Assembly: GCA_020725025.1 (NCBI GenBank)
Contig: DYFV01000001.1
Span: 111,368-175,367 of the forward strand
Direction: 5' to 3'
DNA from: Azoarcus sp.
Lineage (GTDB): Bacteria > Pseudomonadota > Gammaproteobacteria > Burkholderiales > Rhodocyclaceae
Length of the DNA stretch: 64,000 nt
The notes below the pieces were generated by a model that was not told where the DNA came from, did not search any database, and saw only the letters and a program-made list of their open reading frames with translations. This document shows positions 50,866 to 59,713 of the stretch, one piece after another. Numbering within the stretch: position 1 is the stretch's first letter; each line of letters opens with the position of its first letter. A program made the position numbers and the translations under genes.

Positions 50866-51520
50866 ACTGGTTCTCATCGGGGCGGGGGAGTTTGCGCTCA
50901 TCGCCCACGAGTATTTCACCTACGACTCCGATTACGAAGTGGTAGCCTTTTCGGTGGAGCGCGGCTATTGCACCACGGACACGCTCGAGGGAAAGCCGGT
51001 GGTGCCCTACGAGGAGGTTTTCGCGCACTTTTCGATCGAGGAGCATGCCTACTTCGTGGCAATACCGGCGACAAAGCTAAACACGTTGCGCAAACGCTTC
51101 TATCTGGACCTGAAGCAGAAAGGCTGCAAGCTCGCTACGTACGTCAGCTCACGCGCCTTCGTATGGCGGAACGCGAAGGTCGGGGAGAATACGTTTATAT
51201 TTGAGAACAACGTCATCCAGCCGTTCGTCAATATCGGGAACAACTGTATTCTCTGGAGCGGAAACCACGTGGGCCATCGCACGGTGATCCACGACCACGT
51301 CTTCATCGCCTCGCACGCCGTCATTTCCGGATACTGCGAGATTGGTCAGGGGGCCTTCATCGGGGTGAACGCCACGCTGAACGATCGCGTCAAGATTGGC
51401 GAGTCGTCAGTGATCGGGTCCGGAGCCTTGGTGACCAAGGACGCCGAGAACGAGCGCATCTATGTGGCCAGTCCCGCGCGCGTCGTGCCGGGAAAGAGCA
51501 GTTTCGATACGGAAATCTGA
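50855..51520 (+). CDS. NeuD/PglD-type sugar acyltransferase
   Basis: A 221-residue protein. The N-terminal Rossmann-like domain (KLVLIGAGEFALIAHEYFTY, ~4-23) is followed by a left-handed beta-helix of hexapeptide repeats (~100-200: GENTFIFENNVIQPFVNIGN, VGHRTVIHDHVFIASHAVIS). The His in SGNHVGHRTVIHDH is the likely catalytic base. PglD-like enzymes acetylate amino sugars; here the FdtB product is the likely substrate. It overlaps fdtA by 11 bp. Confidence 0.82.
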   Translation: MANKLVLIGAGEFALIAHEYFTYDSDYEVVAFSVERGYCTTDTLEGKPVVPYEEVFAHFSIEEHAYFVAIPATKLNTLRKRFYLDLKQKGCKLATYVSSRAFVWRNAKVGENTFIFENNVIQPFVNIGNNCILWSGNHVGHRTVIHDHVFIASHAVISGYCEIGQGAFIGVNATLNDRVKIGESSVIGSGALVTKDAENERIYVASPARVVPGKSSFDTEI

Positions 51521-51523
51521 AGC

Positions 51524-52441
51524 GTGGCGTTCGAGAAACTCGGTCTCGTCTATTCTGCGGCAGAGCACAGGAGCGAATGGACGAAAGATTCGGCCCTTAC
51601 GCCGACACCCGTACTCCATCCAGACGGATTTGTCCGCGTCTTCGCCGGGTTCCGCGACGCGCAGGGAATCAGTCGGATCGGCTATGTCGATCTCGATGGA
51701 CGGGATCCGACCCGGGTCCTGCGCGTGTCGAAACACCCCGCGCTCGACATCGGACGTGACGGCTGCTTCGACGACAACGGCGTGATTTTGGGCGACGTTG
51801 TGTGGCACGAGGGCTCGCTCTTCCTGTTCTACGTCGGCTTTCAACTTGTCGTCAAAGCCAAGTTTCTCGCATTCACCGGCCTAGCGGTCTCGGTCGACGG
51901 CGGCGAGACTTTCGTCCGGCAGAGCGAGGCGCCCATCATCGATCGGGCGCCGGGGCAAACGACGATTGGCGCCGTCCACACTGCGGCACACGAGAATGGT
52001 CGCTGGCGGCTGTGGTATGCACGTGGCGACGATTGGCAGTGTCTCGATGGCACGCCTTTTCCACGCTACGAAATTTGTTATATGGAAGGGAAGGATCTGC
52101 TTGCTTTGCCGAGGTCCGGTACGTTGTGCATTTCCCCAGAGGAGCCGGAGTATCGGATCGGAAGGCCGCGCGTCTACCGAGAGGCTGATGGCTACGTCAT
52201 GTACTTCACCAAGGGGACGGTCGGCGGTGACTACGTCCCCGGCAAGGCCTACTCGGCCGATGGAACGCGCTGGTTACGCAAGGACGAGGACTTCGAACTC
52301 ACCTTGTCCGGCGAGGGTTGGGATTCCAGGCACCTCTGCTATCCCAGCCTGTTCACGGCCGGCGGGCGGCGGTACATGGTCTACAACGGGAACGATATGG
52401 GTCGTGACGGATTCGGTCTTGCGGTGGAAGTCCGGGAATGA
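51524..52441 (+). CDS. Predicted five-bladed beta-propeller (GH43/GH32-like) protein, function unknown
   Basis: A 305-residue protein with a GTG start 3 bp after the acyltransferase. Repeated blade-like segments of the type seen in glycosidase family 43/32/130 propellers: FVRVFAGFRDAQGISRIGYV, SLFLFYVGFQLVV, RWRLWYARGDDWQC, YVMYFTKGTVGGDY, RYMVYNGNDMG. There is no signal peptide, so it acts in the cytoplasm. Similar proteins are found inside amino-sugar O-antigen loci without known activity. Catalytic acids were not assigned. Confidence 0.65.
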   Translation: MAFEKLGLVYSAAEHRSEWTKDSALTPTPVLHPDGFVRVFAGFRDAQGISRIGYVDLDGRDPTRVLRVSKHPALDIGRDGCFDDNGVILGDVVWHEGSLFLFYVGFQLVVKAKFLAFTGLAVSVDGGETFVRQSEAPIIDRAPGQTTIGAVHTAAHENGRWRLWYARGDDWQCLDGTPFPRYEICYMEGKDLLALPRSGTLCISPEEPEYRIGRPRVYREADGYVMYFTKGTVGGDYVPGKAYSADGTRWLRKDEDFELTLSGEGWDSRHLCYPSLFTAGGRRYMVYNGNDMGRDGFGLAVEVRE

Positions 52442-53376
52442 CGTACTGCATACGCCCGTTTTCCCTCGGCGACGCTGCGCAGTGGGACGGGTTCATCGAC
52501 CAATCGCGGAACGGCACTTTTCTGCACAAGCGCCGCTTCATGGATTACCACGCAGACCGCTTCCAGGACGCATCGGTCGTGGCGGTGGACGAACGACGGA
52601 GCATTGTCGCGGTTTTTCCTGCCAACGTCGTCGGTGACAGGGTCGTGTCGCACGGCGGATTGACGTATGGCGGACTTATCCTGTCGCCGCGCACCGGGCA
52701 GGCCGACTGCATCGAGCTGATGACGGCGATTGCCGAGCACTTCCGTCGTGCGGGCATGAAGTCAATGCTGTACAAGGCCGTTCCGGTAATCTTTCAACCC
52801 CGCCCTGCTGAGGACGATCTGTACGCATTGTTTCGCCTTGGGGCGGATTTGGTCCGGCGGGACGCATCCACCGTCGTCGATCTTCGCGGAGGCTACCGGT
52901 TCTCCAAGGGACGCAAGTGGTCCATCGGAAAGGCGCGCAAGGCCGGTGTCGCGGTGGCTCGGCGGTCCGACCCCGCACGGTTCCATGCACTGCTGTGCGA
53001 CGTGCTTCACAAGCACGCCGCGACCCCGGTCCATTCGGTCGCCGAGCTTGCGCTGCTTATGGAGCGCTTCCCCGACAACATTGCGCTCTACGAGGCGGGA
53101 CTCGGGGGACAACTGGTCGCGGCGGCGCTGTTGTTCGATTTCGGTGCGACGGTACATACGCAGTATCTCGCCGCCTCAGAGCTCAGTCGGGAGCTGGGCG
53201 CCCTGGACCTTCTGGTTGCGCACCTTATGCAAGAGGTCTACGCAGGCCGCAGCTATTTCAGCTTCGGCATATCGACCACCGAGGGCGGGCTTGCGCTGAA
53301 TGAAGGGCTGATCCAGCAGAAGGAAAGCTTTGGTGGGAGTACCGTAGTTCACGATTTCTACGAGGTGACGCTGTGA
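52438..53376 (+). CDS. GNAT/FemAB-like acyltransferase of the glycan locus
   Basis: A 312-residue protein overlapping the propeller gene by ATGA. It has an N-terminal GNAT-like half ([37 protein letters not shown]) and a C-terminal half with [19 protein letters not shown] and [19 protein letters not shown], typical of FemAB-type peptidyl/aminoacyl transferases. It may acylate an amino sugar (for example 3-amino-3,6-dideoxyhexose) with an amino-acyl or acetyl group. Substrate unknown. Confidence 0.72.
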   Translation: MTYCIRPFSLGDAAQWDGFIDQSRNGTFLHKRRFMDYHADRFQDASVVAVDERRSIVAVFPANVVGDRVVSHGGLTYGGLILSPRTGQADCIELMTAIAEHFRRAGMKSMLYKAVPVIFQPRPAEDDLYALFRLGADLVRRDASTVVDLRGGYRFSKGRKWSIGKARKAGVAVARRSDPARFHALLCDVLHKHAATPVHSVAELALLMERFPDNIALYEAGLGGQLVAAALLFDFGATVHTQYLAASELSRELGALDLLVAHLMQEVYAGRSYFSFGISTTEGGLALNEGLIQQKESFGGSTVVHDFYEVTL

Positions 53377-54473
53377 AGGTACCCTTTCTCGACCTCGGGC
53401 ATGTTGTTGCGCGCCATCAGGAGGAAATCGAGTCTGCTGCACTCAGGGTTATTCGATCGGGCTGGTACGTGCTCGGCAATGAGGTGGAAGCATTCGAGGC
53501 TGAGTTCGCGAACTACTGCGGGCTACGACACTGCGTCGGGGTGTCGAACGGACTCGATGCCCTGCATCTGATCCTGCGCGCATACGGCGTCGGCCCCGGC
53601 GACGAGGTGATCGTGCCGGCTACAACCTTCATTGCGACGTGGCTTGCAGTCACGTACTGTGGGGCGCGTCCGGTCCCCGTCGAGCCTGAGGCATGCGGGT
53701 TCAATATCGATCCCGAGCGCGTAGTTGCTGCCATCACACCGAAGACCCGAGCAATCATGGCCGTTCACCTCTACGGAACGCCCGCCGCAATGGACGAACT
53801 GCGCGAGATCGGGAGGGCGAACGGGGTACCCGTGATTGAGGATGCCGCGCAGGCCCACGGTGCAACCCTCCGCGGCATCCGCGCCGGCGCACTTGGCGAC
53901 GCGGCGGGCTTCAGCTTCTATCCGGGCAAGAACCTCGGTGCGCTCGGCGACGCGGGCGCCGTGGTGACGGATGACGACGCGCTGGCCGAGCGAGTGAGAA
54001 TGCTCAGGAACTACGGAAGCGTCGTGAAGTACGACCACCAACTGCCCGGTTTCAACGCGCGCCTGGACGAGATCCAGGCCGCAGTGCTTCGCGTGCGCCT
54101 TGCGCATCTAGAAGAGGAGAATCGCGAGCGGGCGCGCATCGCCGAGCGCTTCATTGCGGGGCTCGCATCGGCTCACTTCGCGTTGCCGACGGTGCCGGAG
54201 GGAAGTACATCCGCCTGGCATCTTTTCGTGGTGAGAACGCCAGACCGCGATCGGCTCATGAAGCATCTCGCCCAGCGCGGGATTGCGGCCGGGATCCACT
54301 ACCCGGTGCCGCCTCATCTGCAGCCCGCCTATGCAAAATTGGGCTTCGGCATGGGTTCCTTCCCGCGGACTGAGTCGATCCATCGGGAGGTCGTCAGTCT
54401 TCCGCTCTGGCCCGGAATGACGGAGTCGATGATCGATGAGATCATCGGCGCCTGCCTCGATTTTCACGCCTGA
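53373..54473 (+). CDS. fdtB: dTDP-3-keto-6-deoxyhexose 3-aminotransferase, FdtB/QdtB-like
   Basis: A 366-residue PLP aminotransferase (DegT/DnrJ family). The PLP-binding Lys is K186 in [16 protein letters not shown], in contrast to the His of ColD in the same locus. N-terminal [20 protein letters not shown] and [17 protein letters not shown] match FdtB/QdtB. It should convert the FdtA product to the 3-amino sugar. GTG start overlapping the previous stop by 4 bp. RmlA/RmlB, needed for the dTDP-sugar, are not in the window. Confidence 0.87.
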   Translation: MKVPFLDLGHVVARHQEEIESAALRVIRSGWYVLGNEVEAFEAEFANYCGLRHCVGVSNGLDALHLILRAYGVGPGDEVIVPATTFIATWLAVTYCGARPVPVEPEACGFNIDPERVVAAITPKTRAIMAVHLYGTPAAMDELREIGRANGVPVIEDAAQAHGATLRGIRAGALGDAAGFSFYPGKNLGALGDAGAVVTDDDALAERVRMLRNYGSVVKYDHQLPGFNARLDEIQAAVLRVRLAHLEEENRERARIAERFIAGLASAHFALPTVPEGSTSAWHLFVVRTPDRDRLMKHLAQRGIAAGIHYPVPPHLQPAYAKLGFGMGSFPRTESIHREVVSLPLWPGMTESMIDEIIGACLDFHA

Positions 54474-54492
54474 TCGGTTGCGTTGGTCGAAG

Positions 54493-55365
54493 ATGCGTAT
54501 GGATATGGCGCCTCTGGTCTCCGTTCTGATTCCCTCATTCAACCACTGCCGCTATGTCGCGAGGTCGATCGAGAGCGTTCTGAATCAGACCTACCAGAAC
54601 ATCGAATTGATTGTCATCGACGATGGTTCGAGCGACGGCAGCGTGCAAGTCATCCGCAACCTCGCGGCCAGACACGGGTTCCGGTTCGAGGCGCAGGAAA
54701 ATCAGGGCGTAGTCGCGACGCTCAACAGGGCGAAGCAGATGGTGTCCGGAAAGTACGTCGCGCTTTCCGCGTCCGATGATTACTTTCACCCCGCCAAGAT
54801 CGAGACGCTTGTCGACTTCATGGAACGGCATCCGGACTATGCGTTGGTCCATTCCAACCTGATCCAGATCGATGCCGAGTCGCGCGAAGTCGGGCGAATC
54901 CGGGAACGGTGTCCGAGCGGACGGGTGTTCCACGAGCTCCTTTGCGGAAAATTCCACGTCAACGGCCTGAGCGCGCTAGTTCGCGCGGACATCTATGCCC
55001 GATTCCGATATGGTGCCTACTACATCGACGACTTGTACATGTGGCTTTCGATCGCAGAGCATCATCCGATCGGCTTCGTCGACGAGTTCCTTGCCTACTA
55101 CCGCCGACACGACAACCATCTGACCGGAAACTCCGAAAAGATGGAGATGGCTGAAAGGCAGATCCTGGAATGCTTCGCGCATAGCGAGCATTTCGAGGAG
55201 GCCGTTCTTCGATGGCGAGAGAAGTGGTTCAACCATTACGCCTCGTCCAGGCGCCTGGACGACCGACGTCGCGCTTTGGAACGCGGCAGGTCGCTTCTGC
55301 GCGATCGGTGCTTCAGTCCGCGGTGTCTGAAGGGGTGGGCGCGGATGGTAATCAATCGTGTGTGA
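54493..55365 (+). CDS. Family 2 glycosyltransferase
   Basis: A 290-residue GT-A enzyme. N-terminal VSVLIPSFNHCRYVARSIES, QTYQNIELIVIDDGSSDGSV, and the metal-binding SASDDYF correspond to GT2 motifs; C-terminal DDLYMWLSIAEHHPIGFVDE matches the ED motif region. The ATG at 54493 starts the conserved region; an in-frame start at 54436 would overlap fdtB by 38 bp and add unmatched residues. Donor and acceptor unknown. Confidence 0.88.
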   Translation: MRMDMAPLVSVLIPSFNHCRYVARSIESVLNQTYQNIELIVIDDGSSDGSVQVIRNLAARHGFRFEAQENQGVVATLNRAKQMVSGKYVALSASDDYFHPAKIETLVDFMERHPDYALVHSNLIQIDAESREVGRIRERCPSGRVFHELLCGKFHVNGLSALVRADIYARFRYGAYYIDDLYMWLSIAEHHPIGFVDEFLAYYRRHDNHLTGNSEKMEMAERQILECFAHSEHFEEAVLRWREKWFNHYASSRRLDDRRRALERGRSLLRDRCFSPRCLKGWARMVINRV

Positions 55366-56530
55366 GCGCTATGCCGTCGGGCCGCGTGTCCTGATCACCG
55401 TGCCTACCTTTCCTCCTTTCAATAGCGGACTTGGAAACGCGGCCTTCGCTCAGGCGGCGTCCCTCGCGAGTCGTGGCGCAAGGGTATCGGTCGCAACCGG
55501 GGGCGCGGAGCGAATGACCGAGGTCCTGCCGGAGGGATTCACGGTCGAGCGTTTCGACGTCACGGGCGCAGCATTTCCGATGAACCCCATCCGCGGTGAC
55601 GTAGATGGCTACCGGGCGTTTCTCGAAACGACGAGTTTCGACGTCGTCTTGATGAACGCCTGGCAGACCTGGTCCACCGATGTCTGCCTCGTGAACCTGG
55701 CACGCATCAAAGGGAGGAAGATCCTCTACAGTCACGGATTAGCCACGAACATTTTTCTCCGTCCCACGCCGCTGCGCTCCGCGCTGCGTTACTTGCTATG
55801 GAGGCCCTACGCGCTGCGACTGCCAGCCATGCTGAAAGCGATCGACGCAATGTTCGTCCTCGCTCCTAGCGGTTGCGATTCGCGCTTCGACGACCTGCGC
55901 TTGGCGCAGCGCCTCGACGTGCCGGTCCGTGTGATCCCCAACGCCTTGCCGGCATATGCGCTGGACGAAGGCGGAGAACCCCAGGGGCTGTCGTCGCGCC
56001 GATATCTCCTCTCGGTCGGCGCGTATCACTGGTCGAAGGGGCACGACTTCGTGCTGCGTGCCTACGCCGCATCGGGGGCAAAGAACCGCATCCCGCTCCG
56101 GTTTTTCGGACAGGAAGAAACGCCGGAGATCGGCCGGCTGCGGAGCCTTGCTGGGAAGTTGGGCGTTCTCGCCGAATACGTGAGCTTCGGAGTCGGCGTA
56201 TCGGGTGAGCGTCTTATCGAAGAATACCGCGGTGCGGTTGCGCTCTTGAGCGGATCGCATACGGAATGCCAGCCGCTTGTGCTGCTCGACGCGCTCGCGA
56301 CTGGCACGCCCTTCGTGGCGCGCGCAACCGGTTGCATCGACTCGCTCCCTGGCGGCTATGCCGTACGGTCCGAAACTGAAGCCGCTGCCGCGCTCGACGA
56401 GTGGCTGGCGTCGCAAGCAGCCTGGACCGAGATGAGCCGTGCCGGGCGCGTGGCCGCCATGACCCGGTACCATCCAGAAGTTGTCGGAGGGCAGCTGTGG
56501 AATGCCATTTGCGAACAGGTGCCCCGATAG
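55358..56530 (+). CDS. Family 4 glycosyltransferase
   Basis: A 390-residue GT-B enzyme with a GTG start overlapping the GT2 gene by 8 bp. N-terminal TFPPFNSGLGNAAFAQAASL; central YLLSVGAYHWSKGHDFVLRA; donor-binding segment SGSHTECQPLVLLDALATGT with an E-x7-E like pattern (E..PLVLLDA). Retaining transferase expected; sugar unknown. Confidence 0.85.
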   Translation: MCERYAVGPRVLITVPTFPPFNSGLGNAAFAQAASLASRGARVSVATGGAERMTEVLPEGFTVERFDVTGAAFPMNPIRGDVDGYRAFLETTSFDVVLMNAWQTWSTDVCLVNLARIKGRKILYSHGLATNIFLRPTPLRSALRYLLWRPYALRLPAMLKAIDAMFVLAPSGCDSRFDDLRLAQRLDVPVRVIPNALPAYALDEGGEPQGLSSRRYLLSVGAYHWSKGHDFVLRAYAASGAKNRIPLRFFGQEETPEIGRLRSLAGKLGVLAEYVSFGVGVSGERLIEEYRGAVALLSGSHTECQPLVLLDALATGTPFVARATGCIDSLPGGYAVRSETEAAAALDEWLASQAAWTEMSRAGRVAAMTRYHPEVVGGQLWNAICEQVPR

Positions 56531-56540
56531 GTGCTCGTCA

Positions 56541-57410
56541 ATGATCGTCATGCGTATTTTTGGTGGCCTCGGCAACCAGATGTTCCAATATGCAGCGGGC
56601 CGGGCCTTGGCCGACAGACTCGGGGTCGAACTGCTGCTCGACCTGCGCGAGTTTGAAACGTATCGGCTGCATGCGTACGGACTGGACAGCCTGCGCGTCA
56701 GGGCGCGACATGCGAGTGTCAGCGATCTGCGGCCCTGGCCCGAGCAGCGGCGCCGGTTCGCGCGCCTGGTTACCAAGGTGGGACTGTCCAGCGCCCGCGA
56801 TCTGTATATTGAGCCGGCATTCACCTACGATGAGCGGTGGCCGCATCTGGGGGACGGAACCCATCTGAACGGATATTTCCAGTCCGAGCGGTACTTCGGA
56901 CAGAGCCGTGACCGATTGCGCGAGGAGTTGATCCCGGTCGAGCCCCTCGCAGGTGAAAACGCGAAGATCGCGAGCATGGCTTCCGAGTGCGAAAGCGTCG
57001 CGATTCATGTACGGCGCGGAGACTATGTGTCAAATGCGAAGACGTTGAGCCTCCATGGCGTCTGCAGTCCGGCCTATTACCAGAGGGCGATTGCGTCGTT
57101 GCGAGAACGCCGCCGCGACGTGCGCTTCTTTGTGTTTTCCAACGATATGGACTGGAGTCGCGAGAATCTTCATCTAGGCGAGGACGCGGTGTTCGTGGAA
57201 GGAAATGAGCAGGCCCCGCAGGTCGATATTCACCTGATGTCGAAGTGCAGGCATCACGTGATAGCGAACAGTTCGTTCAGTTGGTGGGGGGCGTGGCTGG
57301 GCAGACACCAGGATCAGTGCGTGATCGCGCCGACGCCCTGGTTCGATTCACCGAAGCTCTGCGACCGAGACCTGTTGCCCGAGCGGTGGGTGCGGCTGGA
57401 CAAGCATTAA
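56541..57410 (+). CDS. GT11-family glycosyltransferase (alpha-1,2-fucosyl/colitosyl-type), second copy
   Basis: A 289-residue GT11 enzyme with canonical motifs: FGGLGNQMFQYAAGRALA at the N-terminus, NGYFQSERYF, VAIHVRRGDYVSN (GDP-sugar contact) and NSSFSWWGAWL near the C-terminus. More typical of alpha-1,2-fucosyltransferases than the first copy. The ATG at 56541 (or 56550) is the start; in-frame sequence before it is GT4 coding region. Donor likely GDP-colitose or GDP-fucose. Confidence 0.9.
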   Translation: MIVMRIFGGLGNQMFQYAAGRALADRLGVELLLDLREFETYRLHAYGLDSLRVRARHASVSDLRPWPEQRRRFARLVTKVGLSSARDLYIEPAFTYDERWPHLGDGTHLNGYFQSERYFGQSRDRLREELIPVEPLAGENAKIASMASECESVAIHVRRGDYVSNAKTLSLHGVCSPAYYQRAIASLRERRRDVRFFVFSNDMDWSRENLHLGEDAVFVEGNEQAPQVDIHLMSKCRHHVIANSSFSWWGAWLGRHQDQCVIAPTPWFDSPKLCDRDLLPERWVRLDKH

Positions 57411-57433
57411 CTGAATGGTCATGTTGAAAATGA

Positions 57434-58357
57434 ATGAGCTGCGAAATGCCGATCTCCGATAAGCCGTCCGTCAGCGTTCTGCTGCCAGTCCGCAACGGGC
57501 AGGCTTTCATCGCCGGCGCGGTGGCGTCCATCCTCGCGCAGACATATGGGGACTTCGAGTTGCTCGTGCTCGACGATGGTTCCAGCGATCGAACCGGTGA
57601 GATCGTGGAGGGTTTTCGCGACGGGCGCGTGCGCCTCGTGCCGGATAGGGTAGGGCGCGGACTTGCCATACGTCTGAACCAAGGGATCGACCTCGCCCGC
57701 GGACGTTTTCTCGCGCGGATGGATGCGGACGACCTCAGCTTTCCCGAGCGCCTCGAAAAGCAGGTGAGATTCCTCGAGTCGCATCCGCAGGTCGACGTCG
57801 TTTCTGCGCGGGCGCTCGTGTTTCGCGACGGAGATCTGAAACCGATCGGCATGCTTCCCTTCCGCGAGGAGCACAACGCAATATCGGCCCGGCCGTGGCG
57901 CGGCTTCTATATGCCGCATCCTGCCTGGATGGGGCGCGCCCAGTGGTTCCGCCGATTTCGGTACCGGCTTCCCGAAGTCCTGCGGGCCGAGGATCAGGAG
58001 TTGCTGCTCCGCGCCTTGCCGGAGAGCAGGTATCATTCGCTCCCCGACGTATTGCTGGCGTACCGGCAGGGACCATTCAATTTCAGGAAGACTCTGATCG
58101 CGAGGCGCCATTTCCTTGCGTCCCAGTTGCGTCTGTTCCTTCGGCGCGGCGAACTCGGCCATGCGGCGAAGGCCCTTGGCCTGTCAGGAGTGAAGTTGAT
58201 GCTCGACACGGTCGCGGCGCTCCCAGGCTGTGGGCGCGCCTTCTTTGCGCGAATGGGTACGGCTGTCCCGAAAGACGTCGAAGAGGAATTTCGGGTGCTT
58301 GCACGGGATTGTTTTTCCAGACCGACCTCGGCCGGGCCTTCCCGCGGCAGAACCTGA
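57434..58357 (+). CDS. Family 2 glycosyltransferase
   Basis: A 307-residue GT-A enzyme: VSVLLPVRNGQAFIAGAVAS, FELLVLDDGSSDRTGEIV, ARMDADDLSFPERLEKQV (DxD-type metal site), and PEVLRAEDQELLLRAL (ED motif). Typical of O-antigen GT2 enzymes. An ATG at 57446 is a possible alternative start. Downstream lies a 141-bp gap (58358-58498), the largest inside the locus, with no convincing gene. Confidence 0.88.
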   Translation: MSCEMPISDKPSVSVLLPVRNGQAFIAGAVASILAQTYGDFELLVLDDGSSDRTGEIVEGFRDGRVRLVPDRVGRGLAIRLNQGIDLARGRFLARMDADDLSFPERLEKQVRFLESHPQVDVVSARALVFRDGDLKPIGMLPFREEHNAISARPWRGFYMPHPAWMGRAQWFRRFRYRLPEVLRAEDQELLLRALPESRYHSLPDVLLAYRQGPFNFRKTLIARRHFLASQLRLFLRRGELGHAAKALGLSGVKLMLDTVAALPGCGRAFFARMGTAVPKDVEEEFRVLARDCFSRPTSAGPSRGRT

Positions 58358-58498
58358 GGAAAGAATTGCCGTGAGCGACTTGGTCGAAATCCAGGTTTCT
58401 CGTTCGGTCGCGGAGATCGCGTCCGAGTCCTTCGCGCCTCGCTTCGCACTTGACCGGCCCCCAACATCGTGGCGGAGATCGCCTTGTCCAAAGCACTG

Positions 58499-59710
58499 AT
58501 GCCTGCCCGTTTCGCCGTCATTTCCAATCAAGGATTCTCGCTATACAACTTCCGAGGGCCGCTGATCACGGAACTGGTCCGCAGGGGAGTTAAGGTCTTC
58601 GCTCTCGCGCCGGACTTCGACGATGCCAGCCGATCGGCGGTTGCGGATCTGGGAGCGATTCCCGTCGACTACTCGCTCTCTCGCACCGGGATGAATCCCG
58701 CGCGCGACCTGCTCGACATGCTTCGGCTGGCACGGCTACTGCGCGATCTCAGGGTCGATGCGAGCCTCGGCTATTTCATCAAGCCGGTGATCTATGGAAC
58801 GCTGGCGGCTTGGCTAGCCCGTGTTCCGCGGCGTTACGCGCTCATCGAGGGACTGGGCTACGCGTTCACACCGTCGGGTGGGCGGGAGAGTAGGCGCCGC
58901 GGGCTGCTTCGCCGTGCCGTGACCCTGCTCTACAAAGTCGCCCTCCGCCGCGCACATCGCGTCTTCCTGCTTAACGATGATGACATCGACGAGCTTGTCT
59001 CAAACGGTGTCGTTCGCAGGGCTGCGATCAGCAAGCTCGGCGGGATCGGTGTTGACCTGGACGACTGGGCGGCAGTCCCGCAGGTGACGCGGCCGATCGG
59101 TTTTTTGCTGGCGGCGCGGTTGCTGCGGGAGAAGGGAGTCGTTGAGTTCGTCGAAGCTGCACGGAGGGTGAAGGCCAGTTACCCAGAAGCGCGCTTTGTC
59201 TTGTTGGGCGGGCTGGACTCGAATCCGGGGGGGCTTGGTCGTTCTGAAGTCGAAGCCTGGGTAGACGAGGGCCTGATCGATTGGCCGGGGCATGTCGACG
59301 TCAAGCCTTGGCTGGCTCAGGCGAGCGTGTTCGTGCTGCCGTCGTATCGTGAAGGTGTTCCCCGGAGCACACAGGAGGCGATGGCCATGGGGCGCCCGAT
59401 CATTACCACGGACGCGCCCGGATGTCGGGAAACGGTTGTGGACGGGGAAAACGGGTTCCTGGTTCCGGTTCGCGATTCGGCCGCACTGGCCTCTGCCATG
59501 GTCCGCTTCGTCCTGCAGCCGGACCTGATCCTTTCAATGGGTCAGGCGAGCCGGCGGCTTGCCGAGAAGCGCTTCGATGTGCGTCGGGTCAATCGAACGT
59601 TCCTTGAAACAATGGGGTTTGAGCAGAGCGGCGATAGAGAAACCATTGGGCGCGGGATCCACGTGGGGCATGACGCCGAGTCGCCGCGCCCGGTGAGTGA
59701 AGGGCATTGA
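58499..59710 (+). CDS. Family 4 glycosyltransferase, PglA/WbpX-like
   Basis: A 403-residue GT-B enzyme. N-terminal FAVISNQGFSLYNFRGPLIT is typical of transferases that add the second sugar to an undecaprenyl-PP-linked HexNAc (PglA-like). Donor site: FVLPSYREGVPRSTQEAMAM (E-x7-E), TDAPGCRETVVDGENGFLVP. The ATG at 58499 is preferred; a GTG at 58469 would add 10 residues. Its place just before the WbpV/WbpL/WbpM-like trio fits an early assembly step. Confidence 0.87.
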   Translation: MPARFAVISNQGFSLYNFRGPLITELVRRGVKVFALAPDFDDASRSAVADLGAIPVDYSLSRTGMNPARDLLDMLRLARLLRDLRVDASLGYFIKPVIYGTLAAWLARVPRRYALIEGLGYAFTPSGGRESRRRGLLRRAVTLLYKVALRRAHRVFLLNDDDIDELVSNGVVRRAAISKLGGIGVDLDDWAAVPQVTRPIGFLLAARLLREKGVVEFVEAARRVKASYPEARFVLLGGLDSNPGGLGRSEVEAWVDEGLIDWPGHVDVKPWLAQASVFVLPSYREGVPRSTQEAMAMGRPIITTDAPGCRETVVDGENGFLVPVRDSAALASAMVRFVLQPDLILSMGQASRRLAEKRFDVRRVNRTFLETMGFEQSGDRETIGRGIHVGHDAESPRPVSEGH

Positions 59711-59713
59711 GCG

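Noticed and set aside
58371..58499. Possible 42-codon gene between the GT2 and GT4 genes
   Set aside because: GTG start without family similarity; more likely leader sequence of the GT4 gene.
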